Assembly (NCBI GenBank): GCA_937967535.1
Contig: CALCMV010000199.1
Location: 1-32,440, forward strand
DNA from: an uncultured Saprospiraceae bacterium
Lineage (GTDB): Bacteria > Bacteroidota > Bacteroidia > Chitinophagales > Saprospiraceae
Length of the DNA stretch: 32,440 nt
Direction of reading: 5' to 3'
In this document: piece by piece, positions 13,695 to 22,640 of the stretch
How positions within the stretch are numbered: position 1 is the first letter of the stretch
Layout of the letters: the number at the start of each line of letters is the position of its first letter
Translations under genes and position numbers: made by a program
The notes under the pieces: generated by a model
Databases searched by the model: none
The model's input: the letters and a program-made list of their open reading frames with translations, nothing else
Told to the model about the DNA's origin: nothing

Positions 13695-16364
13695 TTAATT
13701 CCCATCGCAATCCTCAATTTCCCCCGTAAAATTATTCACTGGATTCGTCGAAAAACCGCTTTTCAATTCTATCTCATCACCTGCCTTATAAATGACATCT
13801 GCATTAATCGTCGCATCCGAACTGACGGTTTGTGCGGCATGATGAATAGCATTTGTAGTGGCATTTCCTGTAAGATTTTCTATTGTCGGGCAGTTGGGAG
13901 AGGAGGAAGATATACAATCAACTTCCGACAAACTTACTTCACGCACATACACATCTGTTGAGTTATTTCCTACATTTAAATTGAAATAAGTATTGGTGTC
14001 GGTAGCATTATTCATCGTAAATTGATGCTCATAAAGGGTGGGTGTAGTGGTCAGCGATTGGGCAATGTAGGTGTATTGTGCGCCACCCGCTTGACTGATA
14101 ATTATCGGGCAGCTACGTGCCGCATCCGCATATGCCAAGAGTTTGATTTGATAGGTCTTGCCATTTTCTATGGTCAAACCCGTTTGTCGCAGGGCGAGAT
14201 GCCAACTACTTGTACCTGCATTGATGACATCAATTTTAGCATCACCATTTCCCAAAATAGAAAGATTGCCGATTGCCGAACTGTGTTGATACATCGTCCA
14301 ATCGGCAGTACCGTTATCAAAATTCCAATTTTGCACCAACTCACAATCGCCCAAACCGCAGTCGTCAGGATTGCAAGCGTCATTATCATCGGGGTCATTG
14401 GCGGCACAATATCCGTCACCGTCAGCATCCACGTAAGTGCCGATACAATTGCAAGTTGCATCATAGATGTCATTTATCGTGCAAGCATCGCCGTCGTCGC
14501 AAGTGGTATCTTGTGCCTCACTGATGCTGATATTATCAACATATACCGTCGTCGAATTAGTTCCTACATTCAAGCCAAAAACGGCATTGGCATCCGTAGC
14601 ATCATTCATTGTAAATTGATGCTCATAAGTGGTCGGTGTCGTCGTCAGCGATTGACCGATGTAAGCATATTGTGCGCCACCCGATTTGCTGATAATTATA
14701 GGGGCATCGCGCGGTGCATCTGCGTAGGCTTGCATACGCAAGTAGTAAGTTTTGCCATTTTCCAAAAATAAACCCGCTTGGCGTAGAGCCAAATGCCAAG
14801 TACTTGTACCCGCATTTGTGACATCAACTTTGGCGAAACTATTCGCTTCAATGGATAGATTACCGCTTGCCGAGCCAAATTGAAAAAGCGTCCAATCCGT
14901 AGTACCGTTGTCAAAATCGCCGTTTTGTACCAACTCGCATTGTGGCGGAATACAGGTGTCGGGATTGCAAACGTCATTATCGTCGGGGTCATTGGCAGCG
15001 CAATATCCGTCACCGTCAGCATCCACGTAAGTACCGATACAATTGCAAGTCGCATCATAGGCATCGTTGACGGTGCAGACATCGCCGTCGTCACAAGCCG
15101 TACCCGCCGGAATCTCGCTAATGCTGATATTATCAACATATACAGTTGTCAAATCAGTTCCTACATTCAAACCAAAAACGGCATTGACATCCGTAACATC
15201 ATTCATTGTAAATTGATGCTCGTAAACGGTGGGCGTAGTGGTCAGCGATTGACCGATGTAAGCATATTGAGAGCCATCTGATTTGCTGATAATTATAGGG
15301 GCATCGCGGGGTGCATCGGCATAGGCTTGCATACGCAGGTAGTAAGTTTTGCCATTTTCCAAAAATAAACCCGCTTGGCGTAGAGCCAAATGCCAAGTAC
15401 TTGTACCCGCATTTGTGACATCAACTTTGGCGTAACCATTCGCTTCAATGGATAGATTACCGCTTGCCGAGCCAAATTGAAAAAGCGTCCAATCCGTAGT
15501 GCCGTTGTCAAAACCGCCGTTTTGTACCAACTCACATTCTAGGGGAGGGCAGTTGCCCAAATCTTGATACACCCGCACCCAATCCACCTCCATTGTAGCG
15601 GGCAATTGGGCGATACCATTATTAGCATCGTCCCAGGGGGCATTCAGGAAAGTACCGCCTACCGCTACATTGAGTCGCAGATAAAAACCGATGTCGAAAG
15701 GTCCGGGATGCGTAGTGGCATTGGGTTCATCAAAGTTATTGATGGTGCCGTAATAATTGCCGTCAATATAAAAATCCAACTGCCCCAAAGACCATTCTAC
15801 GGTATAAATATGCCAATTGTCTGCCCCGTTTCCTGCCGGAAAAGTGTAGACTTGTTTGTCTTGTTGCCTATCTCCGGCATTATTGCCCCAGTGAGCATTA
15901 CCGTTGGATCTAGTCATGTCGTGACCTCTGACTTCCATGATGTCAATTTCGCCGCTTTGGGGCCAAGGTCCATATACAGCGTTTTGCGGACTCATCCAGA
16001 AGGCGGGCCAAGTACTGTTGGAAGCGGGCATTTTGATACGCGCCTCAAAGCGTCCGAAAGTCCAATCTATCCTGTTTTTGGTCTGTATAAAACCGGAAGT
16101 AAAATCTCTGGGCGAACCAAAGCAGTCAAAACCCAGCTCATGCTTTGCTTCGATGAGCAGCGAACCGCCCGAAACGGAAGTATTGGCAGGGTCGTAACAA
16201 TTTTGGACGTTTGAACCATTCCACGCACCATTTTGGTAAGTCCATTTGGTGTCGTCAACGGTTGTGCCGTTAAATTCGTCTTGCCAGACCAATTCGTAGC
16301 ATTGGGCATTTAGCTGAATATTGAGAAAAGTGATTATCAAGATGAGTGCAAAGATATTTTTCAT
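13695..16364 (-). CDS. Secreted GH16 beta-glucanase (laminarinase-like) with three carbohydrate-binding modules
   Basis: This 889-residue protein, started at 16364 so that MKNIFALILIITF forms the signal peptide, should leave the cell. Residues about 22-270 are a GH16 domain with WPAFWMSP and GEIDIMEVRG (nucleophile Glu139, Asp141, acid/base Glu144), the laminarinase/licheninase form of the motif. Three CBM4/9-like modules follow (about 273-417, 473-616 and 674-816), each starting CELVQN and closing VYV(D)N/REVSLSE. Between them are two Asp/Cys-rich calcium-binding linkers of MopE/thrombospondin-3 type (YVDADGDGYCAANDPDDND). The C-terminal 70 residues (AGDEIELKSGFS) resemble a 3-coathanger stack domain, found on exported Bacteroidota proteins. 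Modules 1 and 2 are nearly identical at a 597-bp period. Likely substrate is beta-1,3-glucan such as laminarin. GH3 at 25276 could finish the products. Confidence 0.92.
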   Translation of the reverse strand: MKNIFALILIITFLNIQLNAQCYELVWQDEFNGTTVDDTKWTYQNGAWNGSNVQNCYDPANTSVSGGSLLIEAKHELGFDCFGSPRDFTSGFIQTKNRIDWTFGRFEARIKMPASNSTWPAFWMSPQNAVYGPWPQSGEIDIMEVRGHDMTRSNGNAHWGNNAGDRQQDKQVYTFPAGNGADNWHIYTVEWSLGQLDFYIDGNYYGTINNFDEPNATTHPGPFDIGFYLRLNVAVGGTFLNAPWDDANNGIAQLPATMEVDWVRVYQDLGNCPPLECELVQNGGFDNGTTDWTLFQFGSASGNLSIEANGYAKVDVTNAGTSTWHLALRQAGLFLENGKTYYLRMQAYADAPRDAPIIISKSDGSQYAYIGQSLTTTPTVYEHQFTMNDVTDVNAVFGLNVGTDLTTVYVDNISISEIPAGTACDDGDVCTVNDAYDATCNCIGTYVDADGDGYCAANDPDDNDVCNPDTCIPPQCELVQNGDFDNGTTDWTLFQFGSASGNLSIEANSFAKVDVTNAGTSTWHLALRQAGLFLENGKTYYLRMQAYADAPRDAPIIISKSGGAQYAYIGQSLTTTPTTYEHQFTMNDATDANAVFGLNVGTNSTTVYVDNISISEAQDTTCDDGDACTINDIYDATCNCIGTYVDADGDGYCAANDPDDNDACNPDDCGLGDCELVQNWNFDNGTADWTMYQHSSAIGNLSILGNGDAKIDVINAGTSSWHLALRQTGLTIENGKTYQIKLLAYADAARSCPIIISQAGGAQYTYIAQSLTTTPTLYEHQFTMNNATDTNTYFNLNVGNNSTDVYVREVSLSEVDCISSSSPNCPTIENLTGNATTNAIHHAAQTVSSDATINADVIYKAGDEIELKSGFSTNPVNNFTGEIEDCDGN
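14345..15545 (-). repeat. 597-bp tandem duplication inside the GH16 gene
   Basis: The segment coding for one CBM plus one calcium-binding linker (199 residues) occurs twice with very few differences; for example the base at 14881 corresponds to that at 15478. The third CBM (about 13915-14340) is a more diverged copy. The period keeps the frame. Confidence 0.85.
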
Positions 16365-16532
16365 AATTATAAATATAAGATTAATTTTGTCCATATACGT
16401 ATTGTAAATTTATGGAAAATATGTTGAGGATTCAAGTGGCTTGGATTTTACATTCTGTGTTGGGGCGTGGAACGGCGGTTCTTTTCGATTTTTTATTTAT
16501 TAAAAAAAATCGCTTATCGGAAAAATCGCAAC

Positions 16533-16563
16533 TTGGAAAATAGAAAGAAAATACTTATCTTTG
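16533..16563 (+). promoter_or_regulatory. Promoter for the rimP leader/operon
   Basis: TTG at 16533-16535 and TATCTTTG at 16556-16563 are 20 nt apart, fitting the Bacteroidota primary sigma consensus (TTTG, 19-21 nt, TAnnTTTG). Transcription should start at about 16570, only about 13 bases before a terminator stem. Confidence 0.75.
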
Positions 16564-16582
16564 CAGCAACTTGTATATAGGC

Positions 16583-16606
16583 AAGGGGACGAGTGTCCCC
16601 TTTTTT
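16583..16606 (+). terminator. Intrinsic terminator/attenuator in the rimP leader
   Basis: AAGGGGAC (16583-16590) pairs with GTCCCCTT (16595-16602) around a GAGT loop and runs into TTTTTTATTT. It is strong and lies directly after the promoter at 16533-16563, about 450 bp before rimP. The product would be a transcript of about 40 nt unless read through. Confidence 0.75.
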
Positions 16607-16802
16607 ATTTGTAAGTTGATTAAAGCAAGTGGTGTCAGTTGAGAAATTTTAGATTTTTTAATGGGTACTTGATATGTTTAATTTCTTTCAATTCTTTTAG
16701 ATGTAAGGTACAAACACATTGATAGTGAGCAAGTAAAACATTTTGTTATTTATGTTTTTTTTAAATGAAAACATAAAATTTGCTTGGTTAAGTATTGCGA
16801 AG

Positions 16803-16881
16803 AATAAAATCGACAACGTGCAGCACCACTCTTTTTTGAGTGAAAAATAGGCGCGGAAAAATGTTGATTTTATTTTTTTTT
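16803..16881 (+). terminator. Second hairpin with T-run upstream of rimP
   Basis: AATAAAATC (16803-16811) pairs with GATTTTATT (16866-16874), followed by T16875-T16881. Smaller hairpins (GTGC/GCAC and CACTC/GAGTG) lie within the loop. The stem is AT-rich, so termination strength is doubtful; it may be a structured leader segment. The remainder of 16607-17059 is AT-rich with no gene. Confidence 0.35.
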
Positions 16882-17059
16882 GACCTAATGGATTTAATTC
16901 TGAATTTCAAATGAATGAAGTCTGAATGTTTTTAATTAATTATCAACATTTATTTTTTGTGAAAAAAACAGAATTATCCTATCAAAAATCGTGTTTACAC
17001 AATTAAAAGGTTTTGATTGGAAAAAGTGAATATTCAAAATTCATTCATTCAACATTATC

Positions 17060-17539
17060 ATGAAAGAAATTATAGAGAACGTAAGGGGCTTGCTTGAAGA
17101 TAAATTTGAGGCAGAAGAGGAATATAAAGATTTTTTTATCGTAGACATCAAAATGACGACCCCCAACAGAATGGAAGTGTTCATTGAAAGCGACTCTAAT
17201 TTGTATATTGACCAACTCAAGCCCCTCAATCGCTACCTTCAGGAGCATATTGATGAGGCAGGTTGGATGGGCGAAAAATATACCTTAGATGTATCGTCGC
17301 CGGGAGTGGGTACACTCAAAGTCAAGCGACAATACTTCAAAAATATCGGCAGAAAGGTAGAAATCCGCCTCCACGAAGGTAAGCCCGAAACCGGCAAACT
17401 CATCGCCGTCAATGAACAAAGCGTCACCATAGAACAGGAAAAGACGAGTAAAGAAGGCAAAAAGAAAATCAAACAAATAGTCGAAACGGTCATCCCATTT
17501 GACCATATCAAGCAGACTATCGTAAAAATAAGTTTTTAA
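17060..17539 (+). CDS. rimP: Ribosome maturation factor RimP
   Basis: This 159-residue cytoplasmic protein is needed for 30S subunit maturation. The N-terminal domain holds the ESDSNLYIDQLKPLNRYL segment and the family signature is LDVSSPGVGTLKVKRQYFKN. The C-terminal SH3-like part (residues about 88-159) ends IPFDHIKQTIVKISF. Length is normal. It opens the conserved rimP-nusA-infB unit; nusA follows after 90 bp that are largely an inverted heptamer repeat. Transcription is likely from the promoter at 16533, through the leader. Confidence 0.95.
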   Translation: MKEIIENVRGLLEDKFEAEEEYKDFFIVDIKMTTPNRMEVFIESDSNLYIDQLKPLNRYLQEHIDEAGWMGEKYTLDVSSPGVGTLKVKRQYFKNIGRKVEIRLHEGKPETGKLIAVNEQSVTIEQEKTSKEGKKKIKQIVETVIPFDHIKQTIVKISF

Positions 17540-17622
17540 TGAGTAACGAGCAGCGAGTAGCGAGTAAGGAGTGCATAAGGACAACTCTTACTCGCTACTC
17601 GTCACTCGCTACTCGCTACTAA
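17540..17622. repeat. Inverted heptamer arrays between rimP and nusA
   Basis: The left arm begins directly after the rimP stop with units such as AGTAACG, AGCAGCG, AGTAGCG and AGTAAGG. The right arm (17584-17620) carries the complement (TTACTCG, CTACTCG, TCACTCG, CTACTCG). The arms can pair over about 30 nt with few mismatches around an 11-nt loop, placing a long hairpin inside the operon mRNA, eight bases before the nusA start. Confidence 0.9.
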
Positions 17623-17629
17623 TAAAATT

Positions 17630-18880
17630 ATGAGCATCAATTTAGTCGATTCGTTTTCCGAGTTTAAGGAAATGAAAAACATAGACCGCCCCACGATGGT
17701 GCGTGTTTTGGAAGATGTATTTCGCACATTGATTCGCAAAAAATACGGCTCTGATGATAATTTTCAGGTCATTGTCAATACCGACAAAGGTGACCTTGAA
17801 CTCTGGCGAGTGCGCGACATCGTAAAAGACGGTGCCGAAATTGAAGACGGCAACACTGAGGTACATCTCAAATATGCCCTCACCATTGAGGAAGACTATG
17901 AGGTAGGCGAGGAATGTTATGAACAACTCTTCCTCAAAGACTTCGGACGCAGAGCGATTATGGCTGCACGTCAGACACTCATTTCGCGGATTTTGGAATT
18001 GGAGAAAGATGACATCTATCGCCGCTACTCCCAACGGGTCGGCGATGTGGTACTCGGCGAGGTGCATCAAATCCTCAAACGCGACATCCTCGTATTGGAC
18101 GATACAACGGGCAATGAACTCGTATTGCCTCGAAATGAGACGATTAAAGGTGATTTTTTCCGAAAAGGTGAACTTGTACGCGCAATTATACGTAAAGTAG
18201 AGATGAAGAATAACAACCCTGTTGTTATCCTCTCTCGTACCGACAATACATTCCTCGAAAAACTCCTCGAACAAGAAGTTCCTGAAATCGAGGACGGACT
18301 CATTACCATCAAAAAAATTGTCCGTATGCCCGGCGAACGCGCCAAGGTAGCCGTCGAATCTTACGACGACCGCATTGACCCCGTAGGGGCATGCGTAGGG
18401 ATGAAAGGTTCGCGTATACATGGTATCGTGCGTGAGCTACGCAACGAAAATATTGATATTATCAACTATACTAATAATGAGGGACTGTTGATTCAGCGCG
18501 CGCTTACGCCCGCCAAAATCACCTCATTAGAACTTGACGACGAAGCACGTCGGGTAGCCGTCTATCTGCGCCCCGACCAAGTATCGCTCGCTATCGGAAA
18601 AGGTGGTTTGAATATCAAACTCGCCAGCCGATTGACCGAATACGAAATAGATGTATACCGCGATACCGACGAGGTGATTGATGATGTAGAGCTAAATGAA
18701 TTTAACGACGAAATTGACCAGTGGGTGATTGATGCCTTCAAATCTGTCGGATGCGATACCGCACGCAGCGTACTCGCTTTGAGCAAAGAAGAAATCATTC
18801 GTCGTACCGACCTTGAAGAAGAAACTATAGATGAGGTAATAAGAGTATTATCCTCAGAGTTTGAAGGAGATGTTGACTAA
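17630..18880 (+). CDS. nusA: Transcription termination/antitermination factor NusA
   Basis: This 416-residue protein binds RNA polymerase and controls pausing, termination and antitermination. Domains in order are the NusA N-terminal domain (1-125), an S1 domain (about 133-200, GEVHQILKRDILVLDD), KH1 (about 230-290, GACVGMKGSRIHGIVREL) and KH2 (about 300-345, LAIGKGGLNIKLASRLT). A single C-terminal helical repeat (about 360-412, DTARSVLALSKEEIIRRTDLEEETID) resembles the acidic repeats of other NusA proteins. Length fits Bacteroidota NusA. infB follows after 486 bp, longer than usual. NusA could act on the terminators in its own operon leader. Confidence 0.95.
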   Translation: MSINLVDSFSEFKEMKNIDRPTMVRVLEDVFRTLIRKKYGSDDNFQVIVNTDKGDLELWRVRDIVKDGAEIEDGNTEVHLKYALTIEEDYEVGEECYEQLFLKDFGRRAIMAARQTLISRILELEKDDIYRRYSQRVGDVVLGEVHQILKRDILVLDDTTGNELVLPRNETIKGDFFRKGELVRAIIRKVEMKNNNPVVILSRTDNTFLEKLLEQEVPEIEDGLITIKKIVRMPGERAKVAVESYDDRIDPVGACVGMKGSRIHGIVRELRNENIDIINYTNNEGLLIQRALTPAKITSLELDDEARRVAVYLRPDQVSLAIGKGGLNIKLASRLTEYEIDVYRDTDEVIDDVELNEFNDEIDQWVIDAFKSVGCDTARSVLALSKEEIIRRTDLEEETIDEVIRVLSSEFEGDVD

Positions 18881-19366
18881 ATTATTTTATCCTTAGTCAA
18901 GCGGTTATTTTTTTTATTTTAATTAAAGTAAAAATTCGATAAAAATATTTTCTAATTATCGAAAATACAAATAACACAAATTCGCGTTTTTTTATTTTTA
19001 AATTAAAAAATATAATAATGCAAATGAAATACGCTTAACTTGAATGACAATATTTAGCAAAAATAAAATTTATCTATTTTTAAATTAATAAAAAATAAAA
19101 TTTATATGACGACTAAATATACTAAAGTCGTCAGTATGTATATCTAAAAAATAGCGAGACAAAAAATAATCATGTCAACATTGTAAGGATATTTTTGTCT
19201 CACTATGACCGCAAAAAAATAAGTCTGCGAAATGCAGGCAGTAGCCGTTTTTTAGTAAAGATTTTTATAAAACAGGAAATCACTACAATAATTTGGCAAT
19301 CAAACAATTTACTGGTTACTTAACAACCAAATTATCACTCAAAAAACGGCACAATAAAAAATAAAT
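18881..19366 (+). other. Structured AT-rich gap between nusA and infB
   Basis: No gene was seen. Two hairpins stand out: TGACGACT (19107-19114) with AGTCGTCA (19126-19133), and GAGACAAAAA (19156-19165) with TTTTTGTCTC (19192-19201). A shorter CTGC/GCAG hairpin lies near 19225-19240. The second hairpin's right arm overlaps a TATTTTTG -7-like box (19190-19197), but no proper upstream element was found. infB may have its own promoter or leader regulation here. Confidence 0.45.
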
Positions 19367-22300
19367 ATGGCGAAACGTCTAGTCAAGGTTGCATCAGAAC
19401 TTAATGTTGGTATCGGCACCATCGTAGAGCATCTCAATGCTAATGGGTTCTCTATTGAAAATAAGCCAACAGCGAAAGTCACCAATGATATGTATTCCAA
19501 TCTCCTCGAAGAATTTAGCAGTTCTGTGGCTATCAAGGAGCAAGCCGACCAACTTATCATAGGCACACGTAACAAAACCAAAGAAAAAGAGGCGGAAGCC
19601 GAGCCCGAAGTTGCTGTAGCAGAGCCGGAACCTACACCCGAACCTGTTCAGGTAGCTCCCGAACCCCTAATCGAAGAAGAAATAGACGTTCCCGAACTAC
19701 TCGAAGAGGTTGATGTGCCGCCTATAATTGAAGAAGAACCTATTATAGAACCTACTCCCGAACCGATACCCGAACCGGAGCCTGCACCCAAGCCTAAAGC
19801 CAAAGCCAAACCTAAACCCAAGCCGGAACCTAAACCAGAGCCTAAACCGGAACCGGAGCCACAACCGGAAATATCCGAATCTGTAGAGGAGGTTCCTGTT
19901 GCCGTAAAGAAGAAAGATGCCGAGCCGGAAATGATAGAAACGCCCAAATTGGACGGACTCAAAGTAGTAGATAAAATGGACTTGAAAGAACTCAAAAGAG
20001 CAGGCAAGAAAAAGAAGAAAAAAACACCCCCGAAAAAAGAAACACCGGCAAAGAAAAAAGAACCTGTGGCAAAACAGAAGAAAGAAGCACCGAAAAAGGA
20101 ACAAGTCAAGCAGCAAAAACCGGAAGTTCCCAAAGAAAAACCCACAAAAACAACACAACAATACGTAGAACCCGAAATGTATCGCGCCGAAACTCCGACC
20201 TTAAAAGGCGTAAAAGTATTGGGCAAAATTGACCCATCCAAATTCAAAAAAGAACCATCCAGAAAACGTAAAGACAAGAAAAAAAGCGGTAATAATAACA
20301 ACAAACAAAATAACAATAACAATAATAATAACAACAACAACAACAACAACAACAAAGACGGCGAAAGCAAATCACAAAAACGCAGACGCAGACGCAAAAA
20401 AGTAGCTACCGGAAATAGCAGAGACAACAACAGAGGCGGTGGCAATAACAGTAATAATAATAGCAATAATAATAATAATAATAACAGAGACAACAACAGA
20501 GGCGGCGGCAATAGAGGCGGCGGTGGCAATAGAAGAGGCAACCGTTCTAATAATAAAGAAATCTCCAAGAAGGAGGTAGATGAAAAACTCAAACAAACTA
20601 TGATGCGCCTCCAAGGTGGAGGCAAAAACCGCCGACAAAAAATACGCCGGGAAGAACGCTCGCGCCGACGCGAAAAGCGCGAAATGATAGACCTCGAAAG
20701 CCAAGAAGCAGCACAAGTAATTCAAGTGACGGAATTTATCTCCGTTTCCGAATTTGCGAGCTTGATGGATGTATCCGCCACCGATGTGATTATGGTGTGT
20801 ATGAACATGGGAGTCATCGTAGCCATCAATCAGCGTCTGGATGCCGAAATTATCGAAATTATTGCCGAAGAATTTGGCAAAAAAATAGAATTCATCAGTG
20901 CAGAAGCGCAGATGGAAATGGAGGAAGAAGAAATCGTGGATGCCATCGAAGACCTCCAGCCGCGCGCACCGATTGTCACTGTTATGGGACACGTTGACCA
21001 CGGGAAAACTTCGCTTCTGGACTACATCCGAAGTGCCAAAGTTATCGAAGGCGAGGCAGGGGGAATCACCCAACACATCGGTGCATATGAGGTCAAAGTC
21101 GGCGAAGACGACCGCAAGATTACCTTCCTCGATACACCGGGTCACGAAGCCTTTACCGCCATGCGTGCGCGTGGTGCTAAGGTCACTGATGTTGCCGTTA
21201 TTATCGTAGCAGCAGACGATAACGTGATGCCACAAACCAAAGAAGCCATCAGTCACGCACAAGCAGCAGGCGTACCTATCATCTTCGCAATCAATAAGAT
21301 AGACAAAGACGGCTCAAATCCCGACCGCATCAAAACCGAACTTGCCCAACTCAATTTCCAAGTCGAAGAATGGGGCGGCAAATATCCTTCGCAAGATATT
21401 TCAGCTAAATTCGGACAAGGCGTAGACGACCTGCTTGAAAAGATACTACTCGAATCCGACATCCTCGAACTCAAAGCCAACCCCGACCGCGAGGCACAAG
21501 GCGTTGTACTCGAAGCATCCTTAGATAAAGGACGTGGTTACGTCTCCAAATTCCTAATACAAGCAGGTACACTCAAAATCGGTGATTCCATCGTAGCCGG
21601 TTCGCACTTTGGTAAAGTACGTGCCATGATTAATGAACGCGGTCAACGTATTGATATTGCAGGACCTTCTGCACCGGTACTCGTACTTGGTATGAAAGGC
21701 GCACCGCAGGCAGGCGAAAAATTCAAGGTGATGAAAGCCGAAAGCGATGCCCGCCAACTCGCCGCCAAACGCGCTCAAATCCAAAGCGAACAAGAACGAC
21801 GTGCCACCAAGCGACTCAGCCTCGAAGAAATTGGTCGTCGTCTTGCACTTGGCTCATTTAAAGAACTCAACCTCATCGTCAAAGGTGATGTGGATGGGTC
21901 TATCGAAGCCCTTGCAGACTCCTTGCTCAAACTCTCTACCGAAACCGTACAGGTCAATATCGTACACAAAGCCGTTGGTCAAATCATCGAATCCGACATC
22001 TTGTTGGCATCTGCATCCGATGCGATTATCGTTGGTTTCCAAGTGCGTCCATCTTCAATGGCACGCAAACTGGCAGAGCAAGAAGGCGTACAAATCAAGA
22101 CCTACTCCGTCATTTACAGTGCGATAGAAGAAGTCAAATCTGCCATCGAAGGCATGTTGGAGCCGACCAAAGAAGAGCGCATCACAGCTACCGTCGAAGT
22201 CCGTGAAGTCTTCAAAATCAGCAAAGTCGGTACGATTGCGGGTTGCTTTGTACAAGAAGGAAAAATCTCGCGCAACGACCACATCCGTGTCATCCGCGAT

Positions 22301-22492
22301 GGTATCGTTATCTACCCAATGAAAGAGGGCGTAGTCGGCGAACTTGCTTCGCTCAAACGCTTCAAAGATGATGTCAAAGAAGTCAAAAACAACTTTGAAT
22401 GTGGTATGAACGTCAAAAACTTCAACGACATCAAAGTAGGTGACATCATTGAAGGCTACGAAATCGTAGAAGTGAAACAGAAGTTGAAGTAG
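19367..22492 (+). CDS. infB: Translation initiation factor IF-2
   Basis: This 1041-residue GTPase brings initiator tRNA to the 30S subunit. Residues 1-50 are the first IF2N domain. Residues about 70-440 are low complexity: Glu/Pro-rich, then Lys/Pro-rich, then a poly-Asn tract (about 308-330) and Arg/Gly/Asn-rich segments. A second IF2N region (about 455-505) precedes the G domain, which shows GHVDHGKTS (about 541), GGITQHIGAYEV, DTPGHEAF (about 589) and NKIDKDGS (about 642), all intact. The remaining domains II-IV end YEIVEVKQKLK. Bacteroidota IF-2 is usually about 900-1050 residues, so the length is at the upper end. It is the last gene of the rimP-nusA-infB unit. Confidence 0.96.
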   Translation: MAKRLVKVASELNVGIGTIVEHLNANGFSIENKPTAKVTNDMYSNLLEEFSSSVAIKEQADQLIIGTRNKTKEKEAEAEPEVAVAEPEPTPEPVQVAPEPLIEEEIDVPELLEEVDVPPIIEEEPIIEPTPEPIPEPEPAPKPKAKAKPKPKPEPKPEPKPEPEPQPEISESVEEVPVAVKKKDAEPEMIETPKLDGLKVVDKMDLKELKRAGKKKKKKTPPKKETPAKKKEPVAKQKKEAPKKEQVKQQKPEVPKEKPTKTTQQYVEPEMYRAETPTLKGVKVLGKIDPSKFKKEPSRKRKDKKKSGNNNNKQNNNNNNNNNNNNNNNKDGESKSQKRRRRRKKVATGNSRDNNRGGGNNSNNNSNNNNNNNRDNNRGGGNRGGGGNRRGNRSNNKEISKKEVDEKLKQTMMRLQGGGKNRRQKIRREERSRRREKREMIDLESQEAAQVIQVTEFISVSEFASLMDVSATDVIMVCMNMGVIVAINQRLDAEIIEIIAEEFGKKIEFISAEAQMEMEEEEIVDAIEDLQPRAPIVTVMGHVDHGKTSLLDYIRSAKVIEGEAGGITQHIGAYEVKVGEDDRKITFLDTPGHEAFTAMRARGAKVTDVAVIIVAADDNVMPQTKEAISHAQAAGVPIIFAINKIDKDGSNPDRIKTELAQLNFQVEEWGGKYPSQDISAKFGQGVDDLLEKILLESDILELKANPDREAQGVVLEASLDKGRGYVSKFLIQAGTLKIGDSIVAGSHFGKVRAMINERGQRIDIAGPSAPVLVLGMKGAPQAGEKFKVMKAESDARQLAAKRAQIQSEQERRATKRLSLEEIGRRLALGSFKELNLIVKGDVDGSIEALADSLLKLSTETVQVNIVHKAVGQIIESDILLASASDAIIVGFQVRPSSMARKLAEQEGVQIKTYSVIYSAIEEVKSAIEGMLEPTKEERITATVEVREVFKISKVGTIAGCFVQEGKISRNDHIRVIRDGIVIYPMKEGVVGELASLKRFKDDVKEVKNNFECGMNVKNFNDIKVGDIIEGYEIVEVKQKLK
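20287..20352 (+). repeat. AAC/AAT trinucleotide microsatellite (poly-Asn)
   Basis: About 22 Asn codons, interrupted once or twice, occur in a row, the right half being pure AAC. A second run lies at about 20440-20486. Slippage would change the length without loss of frame. Confidence 0.9.
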
Positions 22493-22523
22493 TGATTGGT
22501 GACTCGTGATTAGTGATTAGTTT
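22490..22523. repeat. Heptamer array across the infB stop codon
   Basis: Units GTGATTG, GTGACTC, GTGATTA and GTGATTA follow with period 7 from the infB stop (TAG, 22490-22492). Confidence 0.8.
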
Positions 22524-22599
22524 TCACTTCGTGAAATGTTTTTTTGTATAACGAATTTGACTTATTTTTTTGTGCAAAAATAATTTTCAATATAAAATA

Positions 22600-22637
22600 G
22601 AAACGCCTGTGAGATTTTTAAATCTCACAGGCGTTTC
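22600..22637. terminator. Bidirectional terminator between infB and the T9SS gene
   Basis: Eighteen perfectly paired bases on each side (GAAACGCCTGTGAGATTT and its complement) surround a TT centre. It lies between two convergent genes, 108 bp after infB and 18 bp from the other stop, so it can serve both directions. Confidence 0.8.
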
Positions 22638-22640
22638 AGA

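Noticed and set aside
17540..17622. Attenuator-type terminator between rimP and nusA
   Set aside because: The inverted arms can form a hairpin, but no T-run follows, so intrinsic termination is not supported; kept as a repeat only.
19648..20625. Long minus-strand open frame rich in Leu and Ser opposite infB
   Set aside because: It is a by-product of the Asn, Lys, Pro and Glu-rich codons of infB and has no features of a real protein. The same holds for the frame at 20372-21262.
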